Origin: Lachnospiraceae bacterium
GTDB lineage: Bacteria > Bacillota > Clostridia > Lachnospirales > Lachnospiraceae
Direction of reading: 5' to 3'
NCBI GenBank assembly: GCA_910574285.1
Contig: CAJTAL010000011.1
Location: forward strand, 1 to 64,000
DNA length: 64,000 nt
Made by a program: the position numbers and the translations under genes. Shown here one piece after another: positions 36,711 through 46,197 of this stretch (position 1 is its first letter; each line of letters opens with the position of its first letter). The notes beneath the pieces are model-generated. The model saw only the letters and a program-made list of their open reading frames with translations. It did not search any database and was not told the origin of the DNA.

Positions 36711-37085
36711 ATGATCATTTTGTATTGTATTTTATCAATTGTTTTATGGAAATTAATAATTTTTTGTTACCACTGGATATATATTTTTTTGTACAATTCA
36801 GATTCATACCCCTATGATGCGTCGTATTTCGTATTGATAATAAGTTTTGTTTTGACATACTTCTTTATAAAAAATGTAAAAAGAGATACAAAAATCGGGA
36901 ATTTATACTGGTGGATTCTATTGATCATGGTGTTTAAAGTGATTACAATACCTTTTGGTTATATCGTAATAGAATCAGCATTTCAAGGAGTACTTCTTTT
37001 GTGCGTACTATTCATTTTAGGAATTCCTTTATCTGTAATACTGACGAACTACTTATTTATGCTAATTAAGAAGAACAGTCAATAA
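36711..37085 (+). CDS. Hypothetical four-helix membrane protein
   Basis: 124 residues, AT-rich (unlike neighbours), with about four hydrophobic segments and no conserved motif that I recognise. The ribosome binding site (GAGGA) is rather far from the ATG. A terminator follows. The 230 bp upstream contain only a CCTTGTTT/AAACAAGG hairpin near 36605-36635. Possibly acquired, given the base composition. Confidence 0.5.
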   Translation: MIILYCILSIVLWKLIIFCYHWIYIFLYNSDSYPYDASYFVLIISFVLTYFFIKNVKRDTKIGNLYWWILLIMVFKVITIPFGYIVIESAFQGVLLLCVLFILGIPLSVILTNYLFMLIKKNSQ

Positions 37086-37144
37086 GTAACAGTATTCCGG
37101 AAAATGCGTTACAAAGGATTGCGAAAAAGTCAAACCGTCCTTAA

Positions 37145-37192
37145 CAGGGACAGACATGGTTCCAATAAGCCATATCTGTCCCTGAAGTTTTT
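37145..37192 (+). terminator. Intrinsic terminator
   Basis: CAGGGACAGACATGG pairs with CCATATCTGTCCCTG (one mismatch) and is followed by GTTTTTC. Lies between the convergent membrane-protein gene and hemW. Confidence 0.8.
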
Positions 37193-37205
37193 CATATAAA
37201 AAGAT

Positions 37206-38366
37206 TTATTCCAACAAAAATTCACACATCACTGTATTACTGACATCAATTCCCCTGTCCGTCAGCCGTACAAAATCGTCGGTTTCCTCCATCAGCCTCA
37301 TTCCGTACATCTTTTCCAGCACTTCACCATATACCGTATCCATCCCGCGCCCGAACTCATCGGCAAATTTCGTCTTCGACACGCCTTGCGTCTTCCGAAG
37401 TCCCAGAAACATATACTCTTCCATCTGTTCCTTCATGCTCAATACCATCGGCTCTTCCCCGTAATCCCATCTCTTGTTATCCATAAGGGACGCCGCTCCC
37501 GTACCGATTCCCAGATATTCCGTCCGGTTCCAGTAGCCTAGATTATGCCTGCATTCATATCCGGGCAGCGCATAGTTGGAGATCTCATATCTGTGATAGC
37601 CGTATTCTTTTAAAATCTCTTTCGTCTGCCGATACATCTGCCTCTCATCCTCTTCATCCGGCAATCGACCGGCGCATAAATCCGCCTCTTCTCTTTCTTT
37701 TGCAGCCTTTCCAAATGATTCATCTCCTTCTCTGCCTCTGACATATGTTTCATAAAACGGCGTTCCTTCTTCTATGATCAGACTATACGCCGAGATATGC
37801 TCCGGTCTTAACTCTGCGGCTTTTTGCAGGGTATCTACCCACTCTTCTACCGTCTGTCCCGGGATCGCCGACATCAGATCTACATTGATATTCCCAAATC
37901 CCTTCTCTCGCGCCAGACGGTACGTATCAAGAAACTCCTCATAGGTATGGATTCTTCCCAATATTCTTAACTCCTCGTCCTTCGTCGATTGAAGACCGAT
38001 ACTCAGGCGATTGATACCTGCCTGTCTGTATGCCGTAAGCTTTTCTTCCGTCACAGTGCCGGGATTCATCTCTACCGTGATTTCTGCTCCTTCGTCAACT
38101 ACGAAAGTATCCCGGATTGCCTCAAAAATCACCGTAATCTGCTCTGCTTCCAATATAGACGGCGTCCCGCCGCCGATAAAGATACTGACGACATGATAAC
38201 TTCCCGCAAGCTTCTTATATGTCCGAATCTTTTGGCAAAGCTCCGTCACATACTCCCGGCGTTCCTCCTTAGACGACGGTCCCGACAGGAAATCACAATA
38301 TTGACATTTCCTAATACAAAAAGGAATATGCACATATAGTTCTAAAGGTCTCATCGGCCACACCAT
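37206..38366 (-). CDS. hemW: Heme chaperone HemW (coproporphyrinogen III oxidase-like radical SAM)
   Basis: 386 residues with radical SAM motif CIRKCQYC after LYVHIPF, IFIGGGTPS, NPGTVTEEKL and SIGLQS; the C-terminal HemN domain follows. It lacks the extra N-terminal features of true HemN, so heme insertion rather than synthesis is likely. Five nucleotides after the lepA stop. ATG 38366 and 38354 are both possible starts. Confidence 0.9.
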   Translation of the reverse strand: MVWPMRPLELYVHIPFCIRKCQYCDFLSGPSSKEERREYVTELCQKIRTYKKLAGSYHVVSIFIGGGTPSILEAEQITVIFEAIRDTFVVDEGAEITVEMNPGTVTEEKLTAYRQAGINRLSIGLQSTKDEELRILGRIHTYEEFLDTYRLAREKGFGNINVDLMSAIPGQTVEEWVDTLQKAAELRPEHISAYSLIIEEGTPFYETYVRGREGDESFGKAAKEREEADLCAGRLPDEEDERQMYRQTKEILKEYGYHRYEISNYALPGYECRHNLGYWNRTEYLGIGTGAASLMDNKRWDYGEEPMVLSMKEQMEEYMFLGLRKTQGVSKTKFADEFGRGMDTVYGEVLEKMYGMRLMEETDDFVRLTDRGIDVSNTVMCEFLLE

Positions 38367-38371
38367 ATCGT

Positions 38372-40186
38372 CTACTTATCATCCAGCTTCAGCACGCTCA
38401 TGAATGCTTTCTGCGGAATCTCTACGCTGCCCACCTGGCGCATCCGTTTCTTTCCTTCTTTCTGCTTCTCCAGAAGCTTCCTCTTACGGGTGATATCTCC
38501 GCCGTAGCACTTGGCAAGCACGTCCTTTCGCATCGCCTTGACCGTCTCTCTCGCAATGATCTTACTTCCGATCGCCGCCTGGATCGGAATCTCAAAGAGC
38601 TGTCTCGGGATCTCTTCTTTTAACTTCTCACACATCTTGCGTCCCCGCTCATAAGCCGTATCCGCATGGATAATGAAAGACAGCGCGTCCACTTCTTCTT
38701 TATTGATCAGAATATCAAGCTTCACCAAATCAGACTTCACATACTCATCCAACTCATAATCAAAGGACGCGTACCCTCTGGAACGCGATTTCAGCGCATC
38801 GAAGAAATCATAAATGATCTCATTCAAAGGCAGATGATACCGAAGTACCGCCCGGGTCTCTTCGATATATTCCATCCCGTCATAGATGCCCCTGCGCTCC
38901 TGGCAGAGGTCCATGATCGCCCCGATAAATTCCGACGTAACCATAATCTCCGCTTTCACCATAGGTTCTTCCATATATTCAATCTCCGACGGGTCCGGAA
39001 GATTGGAGGGATTCGTCAGCTCGATCACGTCGCCGTTCGTCTTATGCACCTTATAGATAACGCCCGGAGCCGTCGTCACCAGATCCAGGTTATACTCTCT
39101 CTCCAGACGCTCCTGAATAATCTCCAGATGAAGGAGTCCTAAGAACCCGCAGCGATACCCAAAACCTAACGCGATGGAAGTTTCCGGCTCAAACTGCAGC
39201 GAAGCGTCATTTAACTGCAGTTTCTCCAACGCGTCCCTGAGATCCGGATACTTCGCCCCATCTGCCGGATACATGCCGCAGTATACCATCGGATTCACTT
39301 TCTTATATCCCGGAAGAGGTTCCGCACATGGATTGGAAGCATCGGTGATGGTGTCCCCCACACGGGTGTCCTTCACATTCTTAAGGCTTGCCGTGATATA
39401 ACCAACCATACCTGCGCTCAGCTCGTCACAGGGAATAAACTGCCCCGCGCCGAAATATCCCACCTCCACAACCTCTGCTTTCGCCCCGGTAGCCATCATG
39501 AGAATCGGAGTTCCCTTCTTCACAGTTCCTTCTTTGATCCTGCAGAATACGATGACACCCTTATAAGAATCATACAGAGAGTCGAAAATCAATGCTTTCA
39601 ACGGCTCTTCAGGATCTCCCTCCGGCGCCGGGATCTTCTCCACGATCTGCTCCAATACCTCTTCTACGTTCAATCCTGTTTTTGCCGAGATCTGCGGGGC
39701 ATCCATAGCTTCGATCCCGATCACATCCTCGATCTCCTCTATAACCCGTTCCGGCTCTGCGCTTGGAAGGTCTACCTTATTGATCACCGGCATAACATCC
39801 AGGTCATGGTCCAACGCCAGATAGACATTCGCCAGCGTCTGCGCCTCCACTCCCTGCGCCGCGTCTACCACCAGGATCGCGCCGTCGCAAGCCGCAAGGC
39901 TCCTTGACACCTCATAGTTAAAATCCACATGTCCCGGCGTATCTATCAGGTTGAAGATATACTCCTCCCCGTTCTTCGCCTGATAGACGATGCGAACCGC
40001 CTGGGCCTTGATCGTAATCCCTCTCTCCCGCTCAAGCTCCATATTATCAAGAACCTGAGACTGCATCTCACGGCTGGTCAGAAGACCCGTCATCTCAATA
40101 ATCCGGTCCGCCAGCGTAGATTTTCCATGATCTATATGCGCTATAATACAAAAATTACGAATTTTACTCTGATCTGCTCCTGCCAC
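38372..40186 (-). CDS. lepA: Elongation factor 4 (LepA) GTPase
   Basis: 604 residues: G1 [10 protein letters not shown]3 DTPGHVDF, G4 NKVDLPSA, then EF-G-like domains and the LepA-specific C-terminal domain ([20 protein letters not shown]). Back-translocates or remodels stalled ribosomes. Starts with GTG at 40186, with GGGGAA upstream. Confidence 0.97.
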   Translation of the reverse strand: MAGADQSKIRNFCIIAHIDHGKSTLADRIIEMTGLLTSREMQSQVLDNMELERERGITIKAQAVRIVYQAKNGEEYIFNLIDTPGHVDFNYEVSRSLAACDGAILVVDAAQGVEAQTLANVYLALDHDLDVMPVINKVDLPSAEPERVIEEIEDVIGIEAMDAPQISAKTGLNVEEVLEQIVEKIPAPEGDPEEPLKALIFDSLYDSYKGVIVFCRIKEGTVKKGTPILMMATGAKAEVVEVGYFGAGQFIPCDELSAGMVGYITASLKNVKDTRVGDTITDASNPCAEPLPGYKKVNPMVYCGMYPADGAKYPDLRDALEKLQLNDASLQFEPETSIALGFGYRCGFLGLLHLEIIQERLEREYNLDLVTTAPGVIYKVHKTNGDVIELTNPSNLPDPSEIEYMEEPMVKAEIMVTSEFIGAIMDLCQERRGIYDGMEYIEETRAVLRYHLPLNEIIYDFFDALKSRSRGYASFDYELDEYVKSDLVKLDILINKEEVDALSFIIHADTAYERGRKMCEKLKEEIPRQLFEIPIQAAIGSKIIARETVKAMRKDVLAKCYGGDITRKRKLLEKQKEGKKRMRQVGSVEIPQKAFMSVLKLDDK

Positions 40187-40266
40187 TTCTATCGTTCCCC
40201 TTACATTTTACTATCGTCTTTCATCTCCATCTTGCTCAGTATAGAGCATACGGATCTATATCGCTT

Positions 40267-41310
40267 CTACGCGCTGAATTTTACAATAAATATCTCAACG
40301 CTCATCACGTCGTTTAACCGCCCGGTCTTCACCAGTTCTTCCATACCGGCGGCTTCTTCCATAATGACACGAAGTTCAGCCTTTGAAAACGTCTTGCACT
40401 GCCGCATGTATTTTCCCGCCACGAAGGGATGAAGCTTTGCTGTCTTAGCGATCTGTGCCTTATCATGTCCTCTCCCCAGCAAGTCTTTCACTTCCAGCAG
40501 CAGCCTGAACTGGCGCGCCAGAAGATACAAGATCCGCATCGGCGGCTCCTTTAACGCAAGCAGGTCATAATAGTAGTTAAGCGCTTTCTTCTGCTGCTTT
40601 GCCGCCACAGCCTCAACCATATCGAAGATCTTATTCGATATCTGCGTCGTACAGATGGCGTCTATATCTTCCACGGTGATCTCCCTGCTCTGCTTTGGAA
40701 CTTCTGCTTCCCGCTCCCCGGAGTCCGCGCTGTTACCGCCGGGAAAAACCTCCTCCGGCAAGGTATATGTGAACAGTTTCTCCAGCTCTTTCTCCAGATT
40801 CTCCATATCTGTCCCAGACTTGGACAAAAGATAACGGATCGTAGATTCTTTAATCTGCCGGCCTTCGCGCTTTACATGTCCGGCAATCCAATATATCAGC
40901 GTCTTCTCGTCCTGACGCCCCATCTCGACGATACGGCCCTTCTCCTTCACGGCCTTATACATCTTCCCCCGCTTGTCCACTTCATTTTCCACAAAGAGAA
41001 AACACGCGGTGTCCGGCATACTCTTCAGATAATCCGCCAGATCGGGCGTCGCATTCTTAAAAAAGTTGGAATTCTCCACCACGATCAGCCGACGCTCCGC
41101 AAAAAAAGGCATCGTCTCCGCCAGATCGATCAGCTCTGCGGGATTAATTCCCTTCCCTTCGTAATAAGCGTAATTCATCGTATCTCCGTCTGGGATCATA
41201 GCTTTCGTAAGCCGGTTCTTATACTGCTTCTTCAGATAAGCTTCTTCCCCATACAGGAGATAGACCCTCTTAAAAGTTCCGGATTTGATATCTTCATTCA
41301 GGCTTTTCAT
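40267..41310 (-). CDS. holA: DNA polymerase III delta subunit
   Basis: 347 residues: VYLLYGEEAYLKKQYKNRL (clamp-loader N domain), VVVENSNFF-type strand, FVENEVDKRGKMYKAVKEKG, and the C-terminal collar (LNYYYDLLALKEPPMRILYL). Opens the beta clamp as part of the clamp loader. 80 bp upstream of lepA. Confidence 0.9.
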   Translation of the reverse strand: MKSLNEDIKSGTFKRVYLLYGEEAYLKKQYKNRLTKAMIPDGDTMNYAYYEGKGINPAELIDLAETMPFFAERRLIVVENSNFFKNATPDLADYLKSMPDTACFLFVENEVDKRGKMYKAVKEKGRIVEMGRQDEKTLIYWIAGHVKREGRQIKESTIRYLLSKSGTDMENLEKELEKLFTYTLPEEVFPGGNSADSGEREAEVPKQSREITVEDIDAICTTQISNKIFDMVEAVAAKQQKKALNYYYDLLALKEPPMRILYLLARQFRLLLEVKDLLGRGHDKAQIAKTAKLHPFVAGKYMRQCKTFSKAELRVIMEEAAGMEELVKTGRLNDVMSVEIFIVKFSA

Positions 41311-41313
41311 GCA

Positions 41314-42327
41314 CTACCTTACCATATCCCTCGTAATCTCTTCCAGTGAATGCGCGCCGCACATCGCCATCGTATCCTCTAATTCTGCGGCAAGCTTATC
41401 GGTAAGAGCTTTCACTCCTTCTGCCGCGCCGCCGTATACCGCCGTTACATAAGGACGTCCGATCAGTACGGCGTCCGCGCCGAGAGCCAGGGCCTTGAAT
41501 ACATCCACACCGGAACGGATACCGCCGTCTACCAGGATCTTCATATCTCCCCCGACCGCGTCCGCAATCTCTGGGAGCACCTCTGCCGTCGGCGGGCACT
41601 GGTCAAGCACACGGCCGCCGTGGTTCGATACTACGATAGCCGCCGCTCCTGCTTCCTTTGCTTTCAGCGCGCCCTTCACAGTCATAATTCCTTTTAATAT
41701 AAACGGTACTCCTGCATCCTCGATAATACGCTTAAGTTCCTCGGTGGATTTGCTCCCTGCCGGAGGAGTCAGATTCTTAAGGAACGGCAACCCTGCCGCG
41801 TCCACATCCATAGCGCAGGCAAACGCTCCTGCTTCCTTTACCAACGCGAACTTTTCGGCCAATGTATTGACGTCCCACGGCTTCACGGTCGGAATTCCTC
41901 TTCCTTCCGCAGCCTTGATGGCTTTCGTGGCGCCCTCCATCACCGCCGGATTCGTCCCGTCCCCGGTAAACGCCGCGATCTCCTCGGCCGCACATGCCGA
42001 TACCAGGATATCGTTATACTCCAGGTCGTCATATTTATCCCCATAGTGAAGCTTCATCGCCCCGATGGGGCCTGCAAAGACCGGCGCCCGGAATGTCTGT
42101 CCGAACAGCTTAAGCGTCAGGTCAACCAGCTTATTCTCACAGATGGTATCCATATTTACACAGAGTTTCTGCCATGCGTCATAATTCTGGATCGCAACCG
42201 TTCCTGTTCCCTTTGCCCCGGGTCCCGGAATCCTGCCGCCGCACGCCTTGCCGTTGCAGACCGGACATGCCTTGCAGATATCTCCTACACAGGTTCTTGC
42301 GTTTTGTAATACTTCTTCATATGTCAT
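41314..42327 (-). CDS. FMN-dependent alpha-hydroxy-acid oxidising protein
   Basis: 337 residues, TIM-barrel: GPIGAMKLHYG, FILKGIMTVKGAL (active-site Lys), VVSNHGGRVLDQCPPTAEVL (His and Arg) and DGGIRSGVDVFKALALGADA (phosphate binding). Relatives oxidise lactate or other 2-hydroxy acids. The N terminus carries an unusual cysteine cluster, CxxxxxxCKACPVCNGKACGG type. The start at 42327 (MTYEEV) follows GGAGG by 9 nt. Three bp from holA. Confidence 0.85.
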   Translation of the reverse strand: MTYEEVLQNARTCVGDICKACPVCNGKACGGRIPGPGAKGTGTVAIQNYDAWQKLCVNMDTICENKLVDLTLKLFGQTFRAPVFAGPIGAMKLHYGDKYDDLEYNDILVSACAAEEIAAFTGDGTNPAVMEGATKAIKAAEGRGIPTVKPWDVNTLAEKFALVKEAGAFACAMDVDAAGLPFLKNLTPPAGSKSTEELKRIIEDAGVPFILKGIMTVKGALKAKEAGAAAIVVSNHGGRVLDQCPPTAEVLPEIADAVGGDMKILVDGGIRSGVDVFKALALGADAVLIGRPYVTAVYGGAAEGVKALTDKLAAELEDTMAMCGAHSLEEITRDMVR

Positions 42328-42402
42328 CGTTCTCTTCCTCCATCTTCTCTTTTCCACTTCCAGGCACACGCAATCCCTTCATACGTGTACACTCAGATAA
42401 AC

Positions 42403-42552
42403 TCAGTATAATGTAGAAACTTCACTTTTACAAGACGAAAATACATTTATCTCAGATTCAACTTTATACTTAAACATCTTGTATTTAATTTTCTTATCAG
42501 ATTTATTTTTATTCAATTCTTCCAACACTTTTTCATCAATTAAAGTCTGCTG
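42403..42552 (-). pseudogene. Orphan 49-codon module after sfsA, homologous to one at 62.3 kb
   Basis: An open frame directly behind sfsA, offset by one frame and lacking a start, reads LIDEKVLEELNKNKSDKKIK then YKMFKYKVES. The same pattern (LID-x2-VL-x2-LN-x-N-x-S-x-K-x-IKYK-x2-KYK) occurs at 62279-62417. Either a remnant of a lost gene or an sfsA extension cut off by a frameshift. Confidence 0.5.
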
Positions 42553-43241
42553 TTACATTGCATTTTTTCGCTATCCTGTTCAGTTTCCAAACTGCCCGGC
42601 TCTACGTGACAAGCCAGATACAGCACCTCCACCCCTGCTTCCTTCGCTTCTTCAAGTGCTACGGCGAACTCCGGGTGGGTATTGATATTCGGCCGCACCT
42701 CCGTTACTCCGTCCATCTGGATCACGAAAGCAAGGGACGCCTTATACCCCTCCTTTACAGCCTTCGTTAATTCCCGCAGATGCTTCACGCCCCGCTCCGT
42801 CGGGGCATCCGGAAAATACCCGACACCGTCTGTCTCCAGCGTACACCCTTTGACCTCAAGCAGATGACGTTCTGTTTCTCCGTCCTCCTTATGACGCTCC
42901 ATATAAAAATCAATTCTGGAATCTCCATAGGTATATTCCGGTATGACCGTATCGAAGCCCTGTCCCGCCAGCCACTCCTTCGCCACCTTATTCGGAGCCT
43001 GGCTGTCAATATTAAAAAGTATTCCGTTCGATTTCCTCACCGCCACCAGATCGTATCTAGTCTTCCGTCCCGGTGTTCCCGGTTCCGTCAGGTATACCTC
43101 GCAGCCCGGTATCAGCAATTCCTTACAACGGCCGGTGTTCTTTACATGAACCCTTTCCTTACGCCCCTCGATCTCCACTTCTGCAATAAAGCGGTTGGGA
43201 CGGCCAAGGAAGACGGCATGGATGATATTATCGTATTTCAT
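42540..43241 (-). CDS. sfsA: SfsA-family protein
   Basis: 233 residues: FLGRPNRFIAEVEIEGR (OB-like N domain), HVKNTGRCKELLIPG, RIDFYME, LLEVKGCTLE and FPDAPTERGVKHLRELT. The E-V-K and D residues resemble a PD-(D/E)XK site, and the family has been described as DNA-binding or nuclease-like and as a sugar-fermentation stimulator. RBS GGAGG is 11 nt upstream. Confidence 0.93.
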   Translation of the reverse strand: MKYDNIIHAVFLGRPNRFIAEVEIEGRKERVHVKNTGRCKELLIPGCEVYLTEPGTPGRKTRYDLVAVRKSNGILFNIDSQAPNKVAKEWLAGQGFDTVIPEYTYGDSRIDFYMERHKEDGETERHLLEVKGCTLETDGVGYFPDAPTERGVKHLRELTKAVKEGYKASLAFVIQMDGVTEVRPNINTHPEFAVALEEAKEAGVEVLYLACHVEPGSLETEQDSEKMQCNSRL

Positions 43242-43374
43242 CCCGAATCATTCCTCCACTCTGATTAATTCTGTGAATACATTATAACAAACTAAGCAAT
43301 GGCTTTTCTACAAAAATTTATAGCACTGGTTTTCGATATATGTTATAGTATAAAAAACAGGAGGTTTTATTGAT

Positions 43375-44004
43375 ATGAAGCATATTTTAGAGAACCGTAT
43401 AAAGAATCATATAAAAGTGAAAAAATGGCTGCAATACTTTCTGGCGTCTTTATTGGTCTTCGTGCTGTCCTTAACCGGATGCGGCGCAGTACAGGAAAAA
43501 GATGACGAGAATGCAGGCGATGCCGCGGTTAACAAGACTGTAGAAAGCGGATCAGATACACTGTCAGAAAATGATAATGAGGATATCGGAGATACTGCGG
43601 TTAATAAGACTCTGGAGAGCGAACCGGATGCACCGCCAGAGGAGGAAACGGCAGAACCTTCGGAAGACGGAACCTACAGCAGTAAAGATGACGTAGCACA
43701 GTATATCTATATCTACGGGCATCTTCCGTCCAATTTTATCACAAAAAAAGAAGCTGAAAAACTGGGCTGGCAGGGCGGTTCCTTAGACCCTTTCGCACCG
43801 GGCAAATGCATCGGAGGCAGCCATTTCGGCAATTATGAAGGACTCTTGCCAGAGAAGGAAGGCCGCACATATACGGAGTGCGATATCGACACATTAGGGG
43901 CCGACAAGCGCGGCGCGAAACGAATCGTATTTTCAAACGACGGCCTGATCTATTATACGGAAGACCATTATGAATCTTTTGAACTTTTATATGGAGAAGA
44001 ATGA
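43375..44004 (+). CDS. Secreted barnase-family ribonuclease (lipoprotein)
   Basis: 209 residues: a signal peptide with lipobox LTGC, an acidic low-complexity spacer with a repeated block (NKTVES and NKTLES units, about 84 bp apart in the DNA), then a barnase domain from about residue 108. It matches barnase in GHLPSNFITKKEAEKLGW, APGKCIGGSHFGN and EGLLP. Catalytic residues are visible: Glu in TYTECDI, Arg in RGAKRIVFS and His in TEDHYESF. It cleaves RNA. RBS AGGAGG. The stop overlaps the barstar start by ATGA. Confidence 0.93.
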   Translation: MKHILENRIKNHIKVKKWLQYFLASLLVFVLSLTGCGAVQEKDDENAGDAAVNKTVESGSDTLSENDNEDIGDTAVNKTLESEPDAPPEEETAEPSEDGTYSSKDDVAQYIYIYGHLPSNFITKKEAEKLGWQGGSLDPFAPGKCIGGSHFGNYEGLLPEKEGRTYTECDIDTLGADKRGAKRIVFSNDGLIYYTEDHYESFELLYGEE

Positions 44005-44282
44005 TCATGTTCACATGTAAATTAGACGGCAAATTGATTAAGGACAGAGAAACGCTGCATGGTATCCTGGCAGACCTGCCTGGATTCCCGGACTGGTACG
44101 GAAGGAATCTTGACGCTCTGCATGACTGCCTCACAGACATTCACGAAGAGATATGGATTCAGGTTCAAAATGAGAATGACCTGGCCCTGCACCTGGGGAA
44201 TTATGCCGCCGCATTTCTGAATGTACTCGCTGCGTCAGCTAAGGAGAATGAAAACATACACTATATGATCGGATCAAACTAA
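44001..44282 (+). CDS. Barstar-family RNase inhibitor
   Basis: 93 residues with the barstar motif LPGFPDWYGRNLDALHDCL, whose Asp and Glu side chains block the barnase active site. Protects the producer from the upstream RNase. The start overlaps the RNase stop (ATGA); ATG 6 nt later is an alternative. Followed by a terminator. Confidence 0.93.
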   Translation: MIMFTCKLDGKLIKDRETLHGILADLPGFPDWYGRNLDALHDCLTDIHEEIWIQVQNENDLALHLGNYAAAFLNVLAASAKENENIHYMIGSN

Positions 44283-44309
44283 AATCATTTTTCGCATATC
44301 TGTCAAAAC

Positions 44310-44353
44310 GGGATGTCCTGAAGCAAGTTTGCTTCGGGACATCCCTTCTTTCA
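44310..44353 (+). terminator. Intrinsic terminator after barstar
   Basis: GGGATGTCCTGAAGCAA pairs with TTGCTTCGGGACATCCC, followed by TTCTTTC. Between convergent genes; a minus-strand role for the DUF2461 gene is also possible. Confidence 0.85.
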
Positions 44354-44366
44354 CTTATTTCGTTTT

Positions 44367-45050
44367 TTACCTGGCAGGCATCTGAAAATCCACGAGAGCC
44401 TTGTTCAGATAGTCGTTAAAGGGCTTCATGATCCGGAAAACTTCCGCTGCCTTTGCGGAAAATATCTCTGAATCAACTAATTCTTCATCTTTTATCGGAT
44501 ATTCCAAATACCAACTCTTGAATTTCAGATATTCTGCCTGAGGATGTTCTTTATCATATCCTGCCGGAACCTTCTTCAATGCCGTACCCTGTACGGTAAA
44601 ATACTTTTCAAACTCCGGATCATGTATAATCTTTTCCCACTCTTCACCATTTTTGACAATATAATCCCTTATCATAGCAGTTGCATCCTTAAACATATCC
44701 GCAAACAAGCCGCCGCCTAAGAAGGACTGATCGCCCGGCTTAATCATAAGATAGTATCCGACAGGAACCGGCAGTTTACCCTTAGAGGATATGTGGGCCC
44801 GGAACGCAGGATTATACGGCGATTTGTCATGGCTGAACCGGGTATCCCTTACAATCTTAAACGTAAGGTCTTTCGGATTGTTGTGTAAAATACTGCTGTC
44901 AAATTTTCCTATTTCCAACATCAGAGCCTGTAATAATTCTTCAAATTCGGCGTTTGCCTTTTTAAAGTCATTCTTATTCGCATGATACCATTCACGGTTA
45001 TTATTCATGCTCAACGCCGATAAATATTCAATAATAAACTGTATATTCAT
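44367..45050 (-). CDS. DUF2461 protein
   Basis: 227 residues matching the family in NNNREWYHANKNDFKKANAE, RDTRFSHDKSPYNPAFRAHI and GGGLFADM. No known function. RBS AAAGGAG. Lies 15 bp after the sigma-factor gene, so probably in one transcript with it. Confidence 0.88.
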   Translation of the reverse strand: MNIQFIIEYLSALSMNNNREWYHANKNDFKKANAEFEELLQALMLEIGKFDSSILHNNPKDLTFKIVRDTRFSHDKSPYNPAFRAHISSKGKLPVPVGYYLMIKPGDQSFLGGGLFADMFKDATAMIRDYIVKNGEEWEKIIHDPEFEKYFTVQGTALKKVPAGYDKEHPQAEYLKFKSWYLEYPIKDEELVDSEIFSAKAAEVFRIMKPFNDYLNKALVDFQMPAR

Positions 45051-45065
45051 ATGCTGTCATCTCCT

Positions 45066-45917
45066 TTATGATTTCTGGACAATGGAAAGTTGAGTGGATT
45101 TTAGAAATTCCTGTATCAGATGTTTCGTGCGCTCGGGAGACTGGTATGGTTTACAGAAAGAAAAATCCTGTGACAAATCGTCGATATCTTCCATAGCATT
45201 TTTCACATCCATCATAGTCTGAACAGAGATCTCTTCGGCCGCCGTATAATCAAGCTGTTTTGGATTGATCCTATGGTTCTGTATTGCATAATTCACTCTG
45301 TCTTTGCATTTACATCTGCCGCCGCCATATTCTCCGCAATACTGCTCAAGAAAATCCGCCATTTTCCTGCGTATTCGGGAAAGCCGCTGGCGGTACGCTT
45401 CCGGGGTCATTTCCAAAATATCTCCCGCAATACGGCTGTCAATCTTAAACATCGTACCCAATATGAAGATACATCTGCTCTCCGTATCAAGGCATTGCAG
45501 CATCACATTTGTGCAGGACATTTTTAATTCCTCTGCCAATATGTCCTTCTCCACATTCTGGGTCAGATCCGGCACATCCTGTATCTTTCCGTTTTCAATA
45601 TCGTCTCCATAATATTCAAAACTTAACGGATACTGGGCAAACATATGTTTTTTATAATTTTTCAGATGATTGACCGCAATACTGAACACCCATGTGGTAA
45701 ATGAGCTGTCTCCTCTAAAAGAGGATAGATGCGTAATCATTTTCAATAGGATGTCCTGTGTAGCATCCTCCGCATCCGGAAATGTACCGAGCATCCGCAG
45801 GGATAAATTGAACACAATATCCTGCACACCTGTCACAAGAGTTTCAAGGGCTTCTTTATCCCCTGCCGTAGCTTTATCTACCAAAGCCTGCAATTCTTCA
45901 TTTGTTTTTTTATTCAT
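45066..45917 (-). CDS. ECF-type RNA polymerase sigma factor
   Basis: 283 residues. Region 2: FNLSLRMLGTFPDAEDATQD, then FRGDSSFTTWVFSIAVNHLK. Region 4: MFKIDSRIAGDILEMTPEAY with RQRLSRIRRKM. The about 90-residue C-terminal tail with Cys-rich CKCKDRVN and helical sequence exceeds the usual 170-200 residues of ECF factors and could be a sensing domain, as in ECF types with C-terminal extensions. No anti-sigma gene is visible. RBS AGGAGG. Confidence 0.88.
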   Translation of the reverse strand: MNKKTNEELQALVDKATAGDKEALETLVTGVQDIVFNLSLRMLGTFPDAEDATQDILLKMITHLSSFRGDSSFTTWVFSIAVNHLKNYKKHMFAQYPLSFEYYGDDIENGKIQDVPDLTQNVEKDILAEELKMSCTNVMLQCLDTESRCIFILGTMFKIDSRIAGDILEMTPEAYRQRLSRIRRKMADFLEQYCGEYGGGRCKCKDRVNYAIQNHRINPKQLDYTAAEEISVQTMMDVKNAMEDIDDLSQDFSFCKPYQSPERTKHLIQEFLKSTQLSIVQKS

Positions 45918-46197
45918 AGATCTTACCTCCTACTTAATTAGACACTGCTTATCTGCCTGTGTGACAAAAAAATATTCCAACTGTACGGCTGTAAATTATT
46001 ATTTTCTGCTGTCCTGAATGAAATGTACTCGATATATCCGTAAAAATCAAGATATTTCTTAAAATATTCTCCGCGGCTCGATTCCTTTAAATACCTCAAC
46101 AGACAAGAATTCCGGTTTTTATATAGCAATTTTCAGAATATTTCGGTATAATAGTCATAATAAAATATATGGTATATTGCAGAAAGGAGATTTTATT

